This document shows positions 17,371-26,229 of a stretch of 64,000 nt of DNA, one piece after another. The notes beneath the pieces are model-generated. The model worked only from the letters and a program-made list of their open reading frames with translations, ran no database searches and was not told the origin of the DNA. This DNA comes from Chryseobacterium bernardetii. Its GTDB lineage: Bacteria; Bacteroidota; Bacteroidia; Flavobacteriales; Weeksellaceae. Position 1 is the first letter of the stretch. Every line of letters starts with the position of its first letter. The position numbers and the translations under genes are program-made. The stretch lies in NCBI RefSeq assembly GCF_003815975.1, contig NZ_CP033932.1:1-64000 (forward strand), written 5' to 3'.

Positions 17371-19029
17371 ATGGAAGAGCAAAATTCAAATATATGGTGG
17401 CTCAACGAAGAGTCTGAGCAAATGCTGAACAGAGGATATCTGTTGAAAGGTGAAACGGTAGACGGAGCTATCGACAGAATTACCACTGCTGCTGCAAAAA
17501 GGTTATATAAGCCGGAACTTCAGCCAGCTTTTAAAGAAATGATCACAAAAGGATGGATCAGTTTCTCTTCTCCTGTATGGGCTAATATGGGAACACAGAG
17601 AGGCCTTCCGATCTCTTGTTTCAACGCTCACATCCCAGACAGCATTGAAGGAATTACTCATAAAATGGGTGAGGTAATCATGCAGACAAAAATTGGCGGA
17701 GGAACGTCTGGTTATTTCGGAGAACTTAGAAACAGAGGTACAGCTGTAACAGATAACGGAAAATCCTCCGGAGCAGTTTCATTCATGAAGCTTTTTGACA
17801 CGGCTATGGATGTTGTTTCCCAGGGAGGAGTAAGAAGAGGAGCATTTGCTGCTTATCTTGATATTGACCACGGAGATATTGAAGAATTTTTATCCATTAA
17901 AGATATCGGTAGCCCTATTCAAAACCTGTTCACCGGAGTTTGTGTTCCGGATTACTGGATGCAGGATATGATTGATGGTGATATGGACAAACGTAAAATC
18001 TGGGCAAGAGTGTTGGAAAGCCGTCAGCAAAAAGGACTTCCTTATATTTTCTTCACAGATAATGTAAACAGAAACAAACCACAGGTATATAAAGACCTTG
18101 GAATGACGATCAACGCAAGTAACCTTTGCTCAGAGATCATGCTTCCTTCTACCATGGAAGAATCATTCATCTGCTGTCTGTCTTCCATGAACCTTGAACT
18201 GTATGATGAGTGGAAAGATACAGATGCTGTTAAATTAGCAATATACTTCCTGGATGCCGTATTATCTGAATTCATTGACAAAACTGAAGGCAACTACTAT
18301 TTACAGGGAGCAAGAAACTTTGCAATGCGTCACAGAGCTCTTGGATTGGGAGTTTTAGGATACCATTCTTACCTACAGAAAAATATGATCCCGTTTGAAA
18401 GCTTTGAAGCAACCCAATTCAACGCAAGAGCATTCAGACATATCAAAGAACAGGCTGAGCAGGCTTCAAGAGAACTTGCCAATATCTACGGAGAGCCGGA
18501 AGTATTGAAAGGATACGGGTTAAGAAATACCACTACAATGGCTATTGCCCCTACCACTTCAAGTTCTGCCATCTTAGGCCAAACTTCTCCTGGAATTGAG
18601 CCTTTCTCTTCAAACTATTACAAAGCAGGTTTAGCTAAAGGTAACTTCATGCGTAAGAACAAATACCTGGCTAAATTATTAGAAGAAAAAGGATTGGATA
18701 ATGAGGAAACATGGAGAACAATCATGTTGAACCACGGATCCGTACAACATCTGAATGAGCTTACTCCTGAAGAAAAAGCAGTATTCAAAACATTCAAGGA
18801 AATCTCTCCAATGGAGATTATTTCCCAGGCTGCGCAAAGACAGCAATATATAGACCAGGCACAGTCTCTGAACCTTCAGATTCCATCTACAATGCCTGTA
18901 AAAGATGTAAACTATCTGTATATCGAAGCTTGGAAAAAAGGAGTAAAAACCCTTTACTACCAAAGAAGTTCTTCTGTTTCAAAAGAAATGATGGTGAACT
19001 TTGTATCATGCTCAAGCTGTGAGGCATAA
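17371..19029 (+). CDS. nrdA: Ribonucleoside-diphosphate reductase alpha subunit, short form
   Basis: Catalytic large subunit of class Ia ribonucleotide reductase. At 552 residues it is much shorter than the E. coli enzyme (about 760): it starts near the catalytic barrel and lacks an N-terminal ATP-cone, so no dATP overall-activity switch of the usual kind is present on this chain. Active-site elements are visible: GLPISCFNAHIPDS (first active-site Cys), NASNLCSEIMLPS with the thiyl-radical Cys, CCLSSMNLELYDEW, and the C-terminal CSSC redox pair in VSCSSCEA. The Tyr pair in LYYQRSSS fits the radical path. A strong terminator follows at 19059-19083. Confidence 0.93.
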   Translation: MEEQNSNIWWLNEESEQMLNRGYLLKGETVDGAIDRITTAAAKRLYKPELQPAFKEMITKGWISFSSPVWANMGTQRGLPISCFNAHIPDSIEGITHKMGEVIMQTKIGGGTSGYFGELRNRGTAVTDNGKSSGAVSFMKLFDTAMDVVSQGGVRRGAFAAYLDIDHGDIEEFLSIKDIGSPIQNLFTGVCVPDYWMQDMIDGDMDKRKIWARVLESRQQKGLPYIFFTDNVNRNKPQVYKDLGMTINASNLCSEIMLPSTMEESFICCLSSMNLELYDEWKDTDAVKLAIYFLDAVLSEFIDKTEGNYYLQGARNFAMRHRALGLGVLGYHSYLQKNMIPFESFEATQFNARAFRHIKEQAEQASRELANIYGEPEVLKGYGLRNTTTMAIAPTTSSSAILGQTSPGIEPFSSNYYKAGLAKGNFMRKNKYLAKLLEEKGLDNEETWRTIMLNHGSVQHLNELTPEEKAVFKTFKEISPMEIISQAAQRQQYIDQAQSLNLQIPSTMPVKDVNYLYIEAWKKGVKTLYYQRSSSVSKEMMVNFVSCSSCEA

Positions 19030-19058
19030 GATCAAATAATAAACGCACTATATAGTGG

Positions 19059-19083
19059 AGCACACCTTTGGGTGTGCTTTTTT
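19059..19083 (+). terminator. Terminator of the nrd operon
   Basis: Perfect 8-bp stem AGCACACC/GGTGTGCT with a 4-nt loop followed by a T run, 30 bp after the nrdA stop codon. Just upstream (19046-19057) is the palindrome CACTATATAGTG. Confidence 0.9.
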
Positions 19084-19216
19084 ATTTTGGGATCATGAAA
19101 TAAGTTCTGTCTGAAGCTATTAAACCTAACTTACGTATAAAATGAACTAAATCCGTTTCTATTGAATTCAATCGAACAATTATATTTTCAGAAAGACCAT
19201 TTCCACTCATTACTGA

Positions 19217-19250
19217 TAAAAAGGCCCGGAAATAAAATCCGGACCTTTGA
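19217..19250 (-). terminator. Terminator of the Oar-like receptor gene
   Basis: Inverted repeat AAAGGCCCGGA (19220-19230) and TCCGGACCTTT (19238-19248), one G-T pair, flanked by A/T. It lies 25 bp beyond the stop codon of the minus-strand receptor gene. Confidence 0.75.
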
Positions 19251-19274
19251 AAGAAGTATTTGTAAAAAGAAGTA

Positions 19275-22200
19275 TTAAAAATTATATCTCACACCCAACT
19301 GTGCCTGAAACCTTGATGCAAACTGATCAATAGTGTAAGCCGGCCCCGGTGTTTTGAAGTTATAAGTAGGATCTCCTGCTGACGGTTGCCCTGCCGCTAC
19401 GTTTCCAACTTTTGTAAGTCCCACACTTGCTGTAGAGTTGAATGTATTAGGTACAAAATACACTTTACCCCAATCTTTATTTAATAAGTTCGTGAAATTA
19501 ATGATACTTAAAGAAATCTGGATATTATTCTTAGATTTTTCGCTCAGCCTTATCTCATCCATAATTCTGATATCAGCCTGAACATTCCAAGGGGTATTAT
19601 CTCCATTTCTTTCAGTAAATTTTCCTCTTCTGGATTTCAGATAATCATTGTTATTAACAAAGTTTTCATAATCTGCAACCTGCTGTTGAGCAGTTACCAA
19701 TATATTTCCTGATCCGTCTTTTATAGGAACAATATATTTGACAGCTTCCGCAGCATCTTTAAAGATATAAGCAAGACCTGCTGCCTGCCCTGTATTCGCA
19801 ATGGTACTGTTTACAAATCCCCAAGAGAAAGGATTTCCAGACTGTGCATTAAAATATACATTGGTATATAACCTGTTAGATTTTGAAATATTAAAGGCAT
19901 ATCCAAGGTTTGCAACAATCCTGTGCTTAATTGCAAAATTGGAAGTCGTTAATTTAGGATCATTTGGAGTCAGCGATTGGTTCATCTGCCAGTTACTTTC
20001 CATAGAATTTCTGATTCCGTTGGTAATATCCTTAGCATCGCCATAAGTATAAGCTGCAAAGAAATTAAATCCAAAATTATAAGATTTTGAGATCTGGGCA
20101 GTCAGGTTATAACGGTATCCTTCTTTTGTATTTGATAAAAGATAAGCATTAGAGAAGTTGCTATTGATATTCGTAGTATAGATTGGCATTTCATGATTCA
20201 CATCATAACTGTAATACGTCACATTATCTGTCTTATTCACCTGCTGGAATTTCAGATCATACAATACTTTCGTATAAATTCCTTCCAGCGTCAGCTTATA
20301 TCCTGCAAGCGTATAATCTAATGCCAGGGAACTTCTCCAGACTCTTGGCATCTTGAAGTTATTATCGATAAGGTCAACCTGTACTTTTGATGAATTCTGC
20401 CATTTCGAGAAATTAGCTCCCACCAAAGGATCTCCGTTAGCTGCAATCTGTGCTGCTGTTGGGGCATTATAATCATAACTTCCAAAACCAACACCATCAT
20501 TATAATAAGCATAACCTAACCATGCAAACGGAATTCTTCCTACGAAAATCCCTGAACCTCCTCTCAGCACTACAGATCTGTCTTCCGTAACATCAATCGT
20601 AAATCCTAATCTTGGTGATATAGTGGGTTTATTAAGATAACTATTCGTTAACTGGCTTAATGGAGTATAGCTGTAAGTATTTCCGAAATAAGGATCCTGA
20701 GGAGATTTGTTAACCTGTGGACTTAACTGTGGTTTATTCGGCAAGTCTGTGTAATCAACTCTTATTCCCGGGGAAAGCCTTACTCTTCCCCAATTGATCT
20801 CATCCTGCAAGTATAATGAAAGAAGATTTACTTTATACTGTGCATAAGGATTATCAAAAAGAGTTTGTCTGCTGTCTCCGTTAAAAGGATAAGTTCCTCT
20901 TATTCTGGCAGGAGTTCCATTATAAAAATCGTTTAATGATTTATAAGATATTCTTCCGTTTAAGGCATTTACAAAACCATAATTGATATTATATAACTCA
21001 TTGTGAGTTCCTAATAAGAAAGTATGGTTTCCTGTTTTATAGGTCAGGTTATCGGTAATTTCAAAAGTCTTCTGTTTCATATTGAAAACAGTGGCTTCCC
21101 TGTCATTTCCAAACAGGATCGTTCCGCCGTTATGAGTAATCTCCACCTGTGGAAACATTGCATTGCCGGAAGTAGGGTCTCTGTAATCATGAATAGAAGA
21201 ATATCCAACTACTAAATTATTGTTCCATTTATCATTAAAACGGCTCTTCAGCTCAAGAGTAGTAGTGGACGCTGTATTTTTCTGAACAAAATCCATACTG
21301 GCAAACCTGAAATTCGCGCCATCCCTTTCAAGATTGGAAGCCTGAGAAAATACTGTATTATTTTTGATGGATAAAGTGTGTTTATCATTGATCTTCCAGT
21401 CTAACTTATTGAACAGTTTAGCACTTTCAGAAAAGTTATTGTACCCGTTAAAACTTCCTACATTAAAGCCATATTTCTTTTGTACAAAGTCTGAAAGTTT
21501 CTGCGCCACCGATTCATCGATCAATGCATTAGGATCATTCGCATTATAAAATATAGGATCTACCCTTTTGGTATATTCGAGGTTAGTGAATAAAAACACC
21601 TTATCCCTCACCACAGGCAGCCCTACTCTTCCACCATAAATAAAATCGGAGAAATCACTCGGCATTTTGGAATTGTCACCTACCCTGTTTCTCCCGGTAA
21701 TAGAAGCATTTCTACCATACACATACATGGAGCCTGTAACATCATTACTCCCACTTCTGGTGACAGCATTGATACTACCTCCAAGAAAGTTTCCAAGCTT
21801 CACGTCGTATGGTGCAATATAAACCTGTACGTCCTGAATAGCATCCAGACTGATTGAATTGGAACGGGTACTGCTTCCCGGCATTCCCGAAGTTCCCGTT
21901 TGTCCTCCCAATGAAGGGCTGAAACCTATCGCATCATTGTTGATAGAACCGTCAATAGTAACATTATTGTAACGGAAGTTTGTTCCGTTGAAAGAGTTAT
22001 TGGCACTTTGTGGAATGAGTTTGGTTACATCCTGAATACCACGGTTAATATTGGGTAATCCGGAAATCTGAGCCTGGTTAATTCCCACCCCGTATTTTAC
22101 ATTGGTCTTTTTGGAAGTGATTTTTACCTCATCAATAGTCTTTTCCTTATTGCCAACTTCCACCACAGGCAAGTCATTATTTCCTAAAGAAAGCTGCAGA

Positions 22201-22460
22201 TTCGGATTCTCATAAATAACCTGTGAGCCATCCAATATCTCAATCTTATAAGGACCGCCAGGCTGAAGGTTATCTAAGCTAAACTGCCCTTTGCTGTTAC
22301 TTTTTGTTTCAAAAGTACTGTTGGTAGGAATATGCACTACTTTCACAGTAACTTCCGAAGACGTTCCTTTTAATCTTCCGAAAATTTTAGAACTGGTTTC
22401 CTGTGAAAATGCAAATCCAAAAGATAACAAAGCAAAAGCACAGATCAATTTTTTCTTCAT
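19275..22460 (-). CDS. Oar-like TonB-dependent outer-membrane receptor
   Basis: A 1061-residue outer-membrane protein. A signal peptide (MKKKLICAFALLSFGFAFSQ) precedes a CarboxypepD_reg-like N-terminal domain at about 25-110, then a TonB plug with SLDAIQDVQVYIAPYDVKLGNFLGGSINAV at about 200-230, and a long beta-barrel ending in an aromatic residue (QLGVRYNF). The order and the phrase around NAVTRSGSNDVTGSMYVYGRN match the Oar family first described in Myxococcus. Family members move proteins or other large substrates across the outer membrane; the cargo here is unknown. A 21-bp-spaced direct repeat lies 56-91 bp upstream. Confidence 0.92.
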   Translation of the reverse strand: MKKKLICAFALLSFGFAFSQETSSKIFGRLKGTSSEVTVKVVHIPTNSTFETKSNSKGQFSLDNLQPGGPYKIEILDGSQVIYENPNLQLSLGNNDLPVVEVGNKEKTIDEVKITSKKTNVKYGVGINQAQISGLPNINRGIQDVTKLIPQSANNSFNGTNFRYNNVTIDGSINNDAIGFSPSLGGQTGTSGMPGSSTRSNSISLDAIQDVQVYIAPYDVKLGNFLGGSINAVTRSGSNDVTGSMYVYGRNASITGRNRVGDNSKMPSDFSDFIYGGRVGLPVVRDKVFLFTNLEYTKRVDPIFYNANDPNALIDESVAQKLSDFVQKKYGFNVGSFNGYNNFSESAKLFNKLDWKINDKHTLSIKNNTVFSQASNLERDGANFRFASMDFVQKNTASTTTLELKSRFNDKWNNNLVVGYSSIHDYRDPTSGNAMFPQVEITHNGGTILFGNDREATVFNMKQKTFEITDNLTYKTGNHTFLLGTHNELYNINYGFVNALNGRISYKSLNDFYNGTPARIRGTYPFNGDSRQTLFDNPYAQYKVNLLSLYLQDEINWGRVRLSPGIRVDYTDLPNKPQLSPQVNKSPQDPYFGNTYSYTPLSQLTNSYLNKPTISPRLGFTIDVTEDRSVVLRGGSGIFVGRIPFAWLGYAYYNDGVGFGSYDYNAPTAAQIAANGDPLVGANFSKWQNSSKVQVDLIDNNFKMPRVWRSSLALDYTLAGYKLTLEGIYTKVLYDLKFQQVNKTDNVTYYSYDVNHEMPIYTTNINSNFSNAYLLSNTKEGYRYNLTAQISKSYNFGFNFFAAYTYGDAKDITNGIRNSMESNWQMNQSLTPNDPKLTTSNFAIKHRIVANLGYAFNISKSNRLYTNVYFNAQSGNPFSWGFVNSTIANTGQAAGLAYIFKDAAEAVKYIVPIKDGSGNILVTAQQQVADYENFVNNNDYLKSRRGKFTERNGDNTPWNVQADIRIMDEIRLSEKSKNNIQISLSIINFTNLLNKDWGKVYFVPNTFNSTASVGLTKVGNVAAGQPSAGDPTYNFKTPGPAYTIDQFASRFQAQLGVRYNF

Positions 22461-22515
22461 ATTTTTATTGCTACAAAACTTGCTGTAAAATTAGACCGAC
22501 TCAACATGAAGTGTG

Positions 22516-22551
22516 GTAACATAGAGTTAACATTGCGTAACATAAAGTTTA
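22516..22551 (-). promoter_or_regulatory. 21-bp-spaced direct repeat upstream of the Oar-like receptor
   Basis: GTAACATAGAGTTAA (22516-22530) and GTAACATAAAGTTTA (22537-22551) share 13 of 15 bases and are spaced exactly 21 bp, two helical turns. On the gene's strand the core is TATGTTAC. Such spacing is typical of AraC, LytTR or response-regulator tandem sites. The binding protein is unknown. Confidence 0.5.
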
Positions 22552-22666
22552 ATATTTCCTTAAAAAAAACTTAATCTTTATCACAGATTTCCACCTTGAT
22601 TTTGTGTCTTTTCTATGAAATTTACAGCAAAAAAATGACTAATTTTAAACATTAAAACCGCTTAAT

Positions 22667-23557
22667 ATGAAATTCGGACAAGTAGAAGACCCTTCAAAAA
22701 TAGACTTCACCCTTCCCAAAGATCACTCCAGAACCAAAGAAATTTTAAGCCTTAATAAAAAAGGGCTGGAAAATATTTCTATAGGATGCGCCAAATGGAA
22801 TAAAACAGACCTCAAAGGGTTTTATCCCAAAGGAACCAAAGATGAGCTAACTTATTATGCTACTCAATTTAACTCCATTGAATTAAATGCTACCTTTTAT
22901 GGAATGCCTACTCCGGATCAGGTAAAAACATGGAAGGAAAAAACTCCGGAAAATTTCAAGTTTTTCCCTAAAATTACCAATACCGTATCTCACTTCAGAA
23001 GACTGATTGATGTCACAGATCCGGTTACCCATTTTGCATCAGCAGTTATTAATTTTGATGAAAAACTGGGAATGGCTTTTCTTCAGCTTCATGATAATTT
23101 TAAACCTAAAGATTATGACAGGCTAGAGAAATTTGTAAAGGAATGGCCTAAGGAAGTACCTCTTGCGATAGAGCTCAGAAATACGGAATGGTTTACTGAT
23201 GAGGAAATTCTGAATACTACGTGTGAGCTTTTTGAAGCCTATAATATCACCAACATTATTGTAGATACTGCCGGAAGAAGAGATATGCTTCATATGCGTC
23301 TTACCACTCCCAATGCGTTCATCCGTTATGTAGGAGCCAATGCTGAAAGTGATTATGAAAGGCTGGATGACTGGTTAAAACACCTTACCCAATGGAAAAA
23401 AGACGGTCTTCAGAATCTGTACTTTTTCGTTCATCAAAATATTGAAAAGGCTTCGCCACTTCTTTCCGCCTATTTCATCAAAAAAATGAATGAAGAATGG
23501 AAAACCGGCCTTCATATTCCTAAAATGGCCACTGAAACTACAGGTACTTTGTTTTAA
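22667..23557 (+). CDS. DUF72 domain protein
   Basis: A 296-residue protein of the DUF72 (YecE-like) family, a TIM-barrel fold of unknown biochemical role. Characteristic strings are ISIGCAKWNKTDLKGFYPKG near 37, the core LTYYATQFNSIELNATFYGMP near 61, FKFFPKITNTVSH near 97, LAIELRNTEWF near 166 and LYFFVHQN near 252. It is divergent from the Oar receptor and not in an obvious operon. The family has a few hints of a link to nucleic-acid or metal metabolism, but nothing in this sequence settles it. Confidence 0.88.
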   Translation: MKFGQVEDPSKIDFTLPKDHSRTKEILSLNKKGLENISIGCAKWNKTDLKGFYPKGTKDELTYYATQFNSIELNATFYGMPTPDQVKTWKEKTPENFKFFPKITNTVSHFRRLIDVTDPVTHFASAVINFDEKLGMAFLQLHDNFKPKDYDRLEKFVKEWPKEVPLAIELRNTEWFTDEEILNTTCELFEAYNITNIIVDTAGRRDMLHMRLTTPNAFIRYVGANAESDYERLDDWLKHLTQWKKDGLQNLYFFVHQNIEKASPLLSAYFIKKMNEEWKTGLHIPKMATETTGTLF

Positions 23558-23692
23558 TTAAGATTTTAAATAGACTAATTTTAATTTACCTCCTAAATTA
23601 CAATTAAAGCCTTTTCATAACGGAAAATTTTATACATTAGAGTAGTACCCTATTCAGTTTGAAAGAGGTATGTTTAAAAAAAAATAAATGTC

Positions 23693-23923
23693 ATGAAAAA
23701 GGAAATTTGTACAATCAGTGTCTCCAGCAACTGGCTTGGAGATGAATATACCTTCTATGAAGACCATACCATAAAAAGAGTATATGACAATCACAGTCTG
23801 AATTCTAACAAAACAGAATGGCTGGAACCTCATCAAATCAGTAAACAGAATAAGGATAAATTAATAAGAGAATGTCCTGAGGAAGTTAAAGAACAGGTTA
23901 TGCAGATTCTGGATTATCCTTAA
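23693..23923 (+). CDS. Small conserved-looking hypothetical protein
   Basis: A 76-residue soluble protein with no signal peptide or membrane segment. It has a strand-rich N-terminus (EICTISVSSNWLGDEYTFYE) and a charged helical C-terminus (KDKLIRECPEEVKEQVMQIL). Coding is supported by a clean start, an upstream purine-rich stretch, and a strong bidirectional terminator 8 bp after the stop. The family is not recognised. Confidence 0.65.
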   Translation: MKKEICTISVSSNWLGDEYTFYEDHTIKRVYDNHSLNSNKTEWLEPHQISKQNKDKLIRECPEEVKEQVMQILDYP

Positions 23924-23930
23924 TAAAAAA

Positions 23931-24002
23931 CTCTCGCAGATTTTACAAATACAGCAGACTGATAAAGACAATCATCCGCCGGATCAATAAAATCTGCGAG
24001 AG
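23931..24002. terminator. Long-arm bidirectional terminator / interspersed repeat
   Basis: Perfect 15-bp inverted repeat: CTCTCGCAGATTTTA (23931-23945) and TAAAATCTGCGAGAG (23988-24002) with a 42-bp spacer. It sits between two convergent genes and can end transcription from both. The CTCGCAGATTTT word is familiar from intergenic repeats of flavobacteria, so it may be a member of a dispersed family; that part is from memory, not shown by this window alone. Confidence 0.65.
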
Positions 24003-24012
24003 AATATATAAT

Positions 24013-24612
24013 TTAATTTTTATTATTTTTCTTCAGAAGCAATACCAGATTCAGGAATAGAAGCAAAAAGTCCAGCGTAATCCAGATCCCCAGCTTTGTA
24101 TTTTCATAATTGTAAGCATCAACCTGTTTTTTAGCGGCATCAGACAGCTTCATACTTTGGTTGATATAATTCTGTACTTCCACAATCTGATCTATGTTCT
24201 TATTAGGGACAGAATGCTGTGAAAAATACACCAGATTCTTCTTTCCAAGATATCCAACAATCCAGTACTCATCAGACTTGTCCATTTTCAGGTATTCTAT
24301 TCTGTAATATTCCGGACGTATTTTACCGATATGTTTAGGATCAAGCCTAGTGGTACCATCAATTTTATTAACATTGATAAGATAAAAATCCAAGGCTTGC
24401 GGAAGCTTATTGATGACCTGCAGACCTACAGAGTTATCAACGAATGCCACAGCACTTTTCTTTATAAACCAATAGGTAAAAACTGAGATGGAAGAAACCA
24501 CTGTTACAATACGGAACAGTCTTGCCCATTTTGCCATTCTTCCCGATTTTACTTTATATAAAACCAGGGAAAATATACACGCCCAAAAGATAACAAGAAT
24601 GAAAAATACCAT
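24013..24612 (-). CDS. Hypothetical membrane protein
   Basis: A 199-residue protein with two N-terminal membrane helices (residues 2-20 and about 33-52), a soluble domain of some 110 residues that contains KIRPEYYRIEYLKMDKSDEYWIVGYLG-like beta-rich sequence, and a C-terminal helix (WITLDFLLLFLNLVLLL). The ends of the protein are therefore both at the membrane. No family recognised. It is 38 bp after the HD-domain gene on the same strand and may be cotranscribed. Confidence 0.7.
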   Translation of the reverse strand: MVFFILVIFWACIFSLVLYKVKSGRMAKWARLFRIVTVVSSISVFTYWFIKKSAVAFVDNSVGLQVINKLPQALDFYLINVNKIDGTTRLDPKHIGKIRPEYYRIEYLKMDKSDEYWIVGYLGKKNLVYFSQHSVPNKNIDQIVEVQNYINQSMKLSDAAKKQVDAYNYENTKLGIWITLDFLLLFLNLVLLLKKNNKN

Positions 24613-24650
24613 ACTGCAAAGATACTGATTTCAGATTTTTTCAGAGCATG

Positions 24651-25298
24651 TTAACTTACATTCCACTCTTTGTAAAACTGATCCAGGAAATTCAGCATAT
24701 AATCATGCCTTTCCTGAGCCATTTTTTTCCCATGTTCGGTATTCATCAAGTCCTTAAGCAGCAATAATTTTTCATAAAAATGATTGATGGTTGTTCCGTT
24801 AGATTTTTTGTACTGTTCTTTAGACATATTTAAATCTGGCTGAACATTGGGATCATACATCAGATTATTTTTAAATCCTCCAAAATTGAAGGTTCTGGCA
24901 ATTCCTATTGCTCCGATAGCATCAATGCGGTCGGCATCCTGTACAATTCTCAGTTCAATAGGAGGATTAGCCGGTGCCTGGCTTCTGTTTTTAAATGAAA
25001 TATTTTCAATCACAAATAAAACCTTTTCAATAGTTTCATTGGGAACATTTTGGCTTTCTAAAAATTCTCTGGATATTCTAGGAGCAATCGTTTCGTCTCC
25101 GTTATGAAATTTAGGATCGGCTATATCATGCAATAGTGCTGAGAGTTCTACCACGTCCGGGTCACAATCTTTTTCTGTTTCCGCTATTTTTTTTGCCAGC
25201 TTCCATACCCTTTCAATATGAAACCAGTCGTGTCCGGCTTCTGCTCCTTCTAATTTCTTTTTTACAAATTCTACGGTGTTGTTAATCGTGCTTTTCAT
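24651..25298 (-). CDS. HD-domain phosphohydrolase
   Basis: A 215-residue HD-superfamily metal-dependent phosphohydrolase similar to E. coli YedJ. The metal ligands are visible: His in AGHDWFHIERVWKLA (residues 22-36), the HD pair in LSALLHDIADPKF (near 52-53), and Asp in VQDADRIDAIGAIG near 118. The substrate is not known; relatives act on nucleotides. The start codon overlaps the stop of the upstream alpha/beta hydrolase by one base (25298), which indicates translational coupling. Confidence 0.88.
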   Translation of the reverse strand: MKSTINNTVEFVKKKLEGAEAGHDWFHIERVWKLAKKIAETEKDCDPDVVELSALLHDIADPKFHNGDETIAPRISREFLESQNVPNETIEKVLFVIENISFKNRSQAPANPPIELRIVQDADRIDAIGAIGIARTFNFGGFKNNLMYDPNVQPDLNMSKEQYKKSNGTTINHFYEKLLLLKDLMNTEHGKKMAQERHDYMLNFLDQFYKEWNVS

Positions 25299-26140
25299 TA
25301 ATCTATCAGTTCATTTAAAATAATATTCCATAGTTTGTGATTATAGCTTCTAAAAAAATTAATGTGCCCGATTTCTTTTTTCTCAGACTCTGCAGTTTTT
25401 ACCAGCCTGTAAGTTGGTTTAAGATTAGGATAAGTATTATTTAAAAGACTCTGAACCCCTTTTTCTGTTAACCAGATGTCATCTTCTGCACGAACTACAA
25501 ATACTTTCTGCGTTAAATTTTTAGAATAATCATCAATTTTCTCCAACAGTCTGTTGGTTGATTTTTTGTTTAAAATTAAGGTTCTCCAGTCATATGCACA
25601 ATTTTTTGGAAGACTTTCTCCAAGCCCAAACCAATGGGCAGGAAAGTATCCTAACAATGAAGTGGTTAATGGCTGTACAATTCCAAATCCAAGGTAAGCT
25701 TCAATCTTCGTTCTTAATCTGAGGTTTCCTACAAAAGCATTCTGAGTTCCTACAAAAACTAATTCTTCAAATATATTGGAATCTTTATTCATTCCTAAAA
25801 TCAAAGCCCCTACAGAGTGTCCCAGACAGAATTTTCTATACTCAGGAAACTCATTTTTAATATACGCTGTTACGGCTTTATAATCTTTTGAACCCCAAAT
25901 CCTCATAGATCCATGAAAGCCTTTCATATTATCAGGTTTAGACAGTCCTATTCCTCTGTAATCATAAGTAATCACAGTAAAACCCTGCTCAGAAAAATAT
26001 TGGGCAAAAGAAAAATAGACCTGCTGCTTTACCCCCGTTGCAGAGTTAATAAGCAATAATTTCCCATTGCTTATCTCGGGCTGAAAAAGATGAGCAGTTA
26101 ATGAAGTATGGTCTTCTGTGGTAAATATTAGTTTTTCCAT
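25298..26140 (-). CDS. Alpha/beta hydrolase
   Basis: About 280 residues. The frame is open from 26176, but the ATG at 26140 (MEKLIFTTEDHTSLTAHLF) fits the family better, and the extra 12 residues are hydrophobic and overlap the upstream terminator. The nucleophile elbow is CLGHSVGAL (GHSVG), preceded by VITYDYRGIGLSK as in serine-aminopeptidase-like hydrolases; the acid is probably in VVRAEDDIWLTEKG and the His in IGHINFFR. It is coupled to the HD-domain gene downstream. Substrate unknown. Confidence 0.85.
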   Translation of the reverse strand: MEKLIFTTEDHTSLTAHLFQPEISNGKLLLINSATGVKQQVYFSFAQYFSEQGFTVITYDYRGIGLSKPDNMKGFHGSMRIWGSKDYKAVTAYIKNEFPEYRKFCLGHSVGALILGMNKDSNIFEELVFVGTQNAFVGNLRLRTKIEAYLGFGIVQPLTTSLLGYFPAHWFGLGESLPKNCAYDWRTLILNKKSTNRLLEKIDDYSKNLTQKVFVVRAEDDIWLTEKGVQSLLNNTYPNLKPTYRLVKTAESEKKEIGHINFFRSYNHKLWNIILNELID

Positions 26141-26145
26141 AGATA

Positions 26146-26174
26146 AAAAGAAAAAATCCACTATAAAAGTGGAC
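26146..26174 (-). terminator. Terminator after ribokinase gene
   Basis: TCCACT (26157-26162) pairs with AGTGGA (26168-26173). On the minus strand the stem is followed by T6, and it lies between the ribokinase stop and the alpha/beta hydrolase start. Confidence 0.65.
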
Positions 26175-26229
26175 ATTTTCAGTATATTATTATGTTTAGT
26201 TTTAAACTTTCGATATGCCGTAAATAGCT

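Noticed and set aside
19046..19057. CACTATATAGTG as an NrdR box
   Set aside because: NrdR boxes read ACAC-AT-rich-GTGT with a longer middle and lie upstream of nrd genes. This 12-bp palindrome lies after nrdA, beside the terminator, so it is likely chance.
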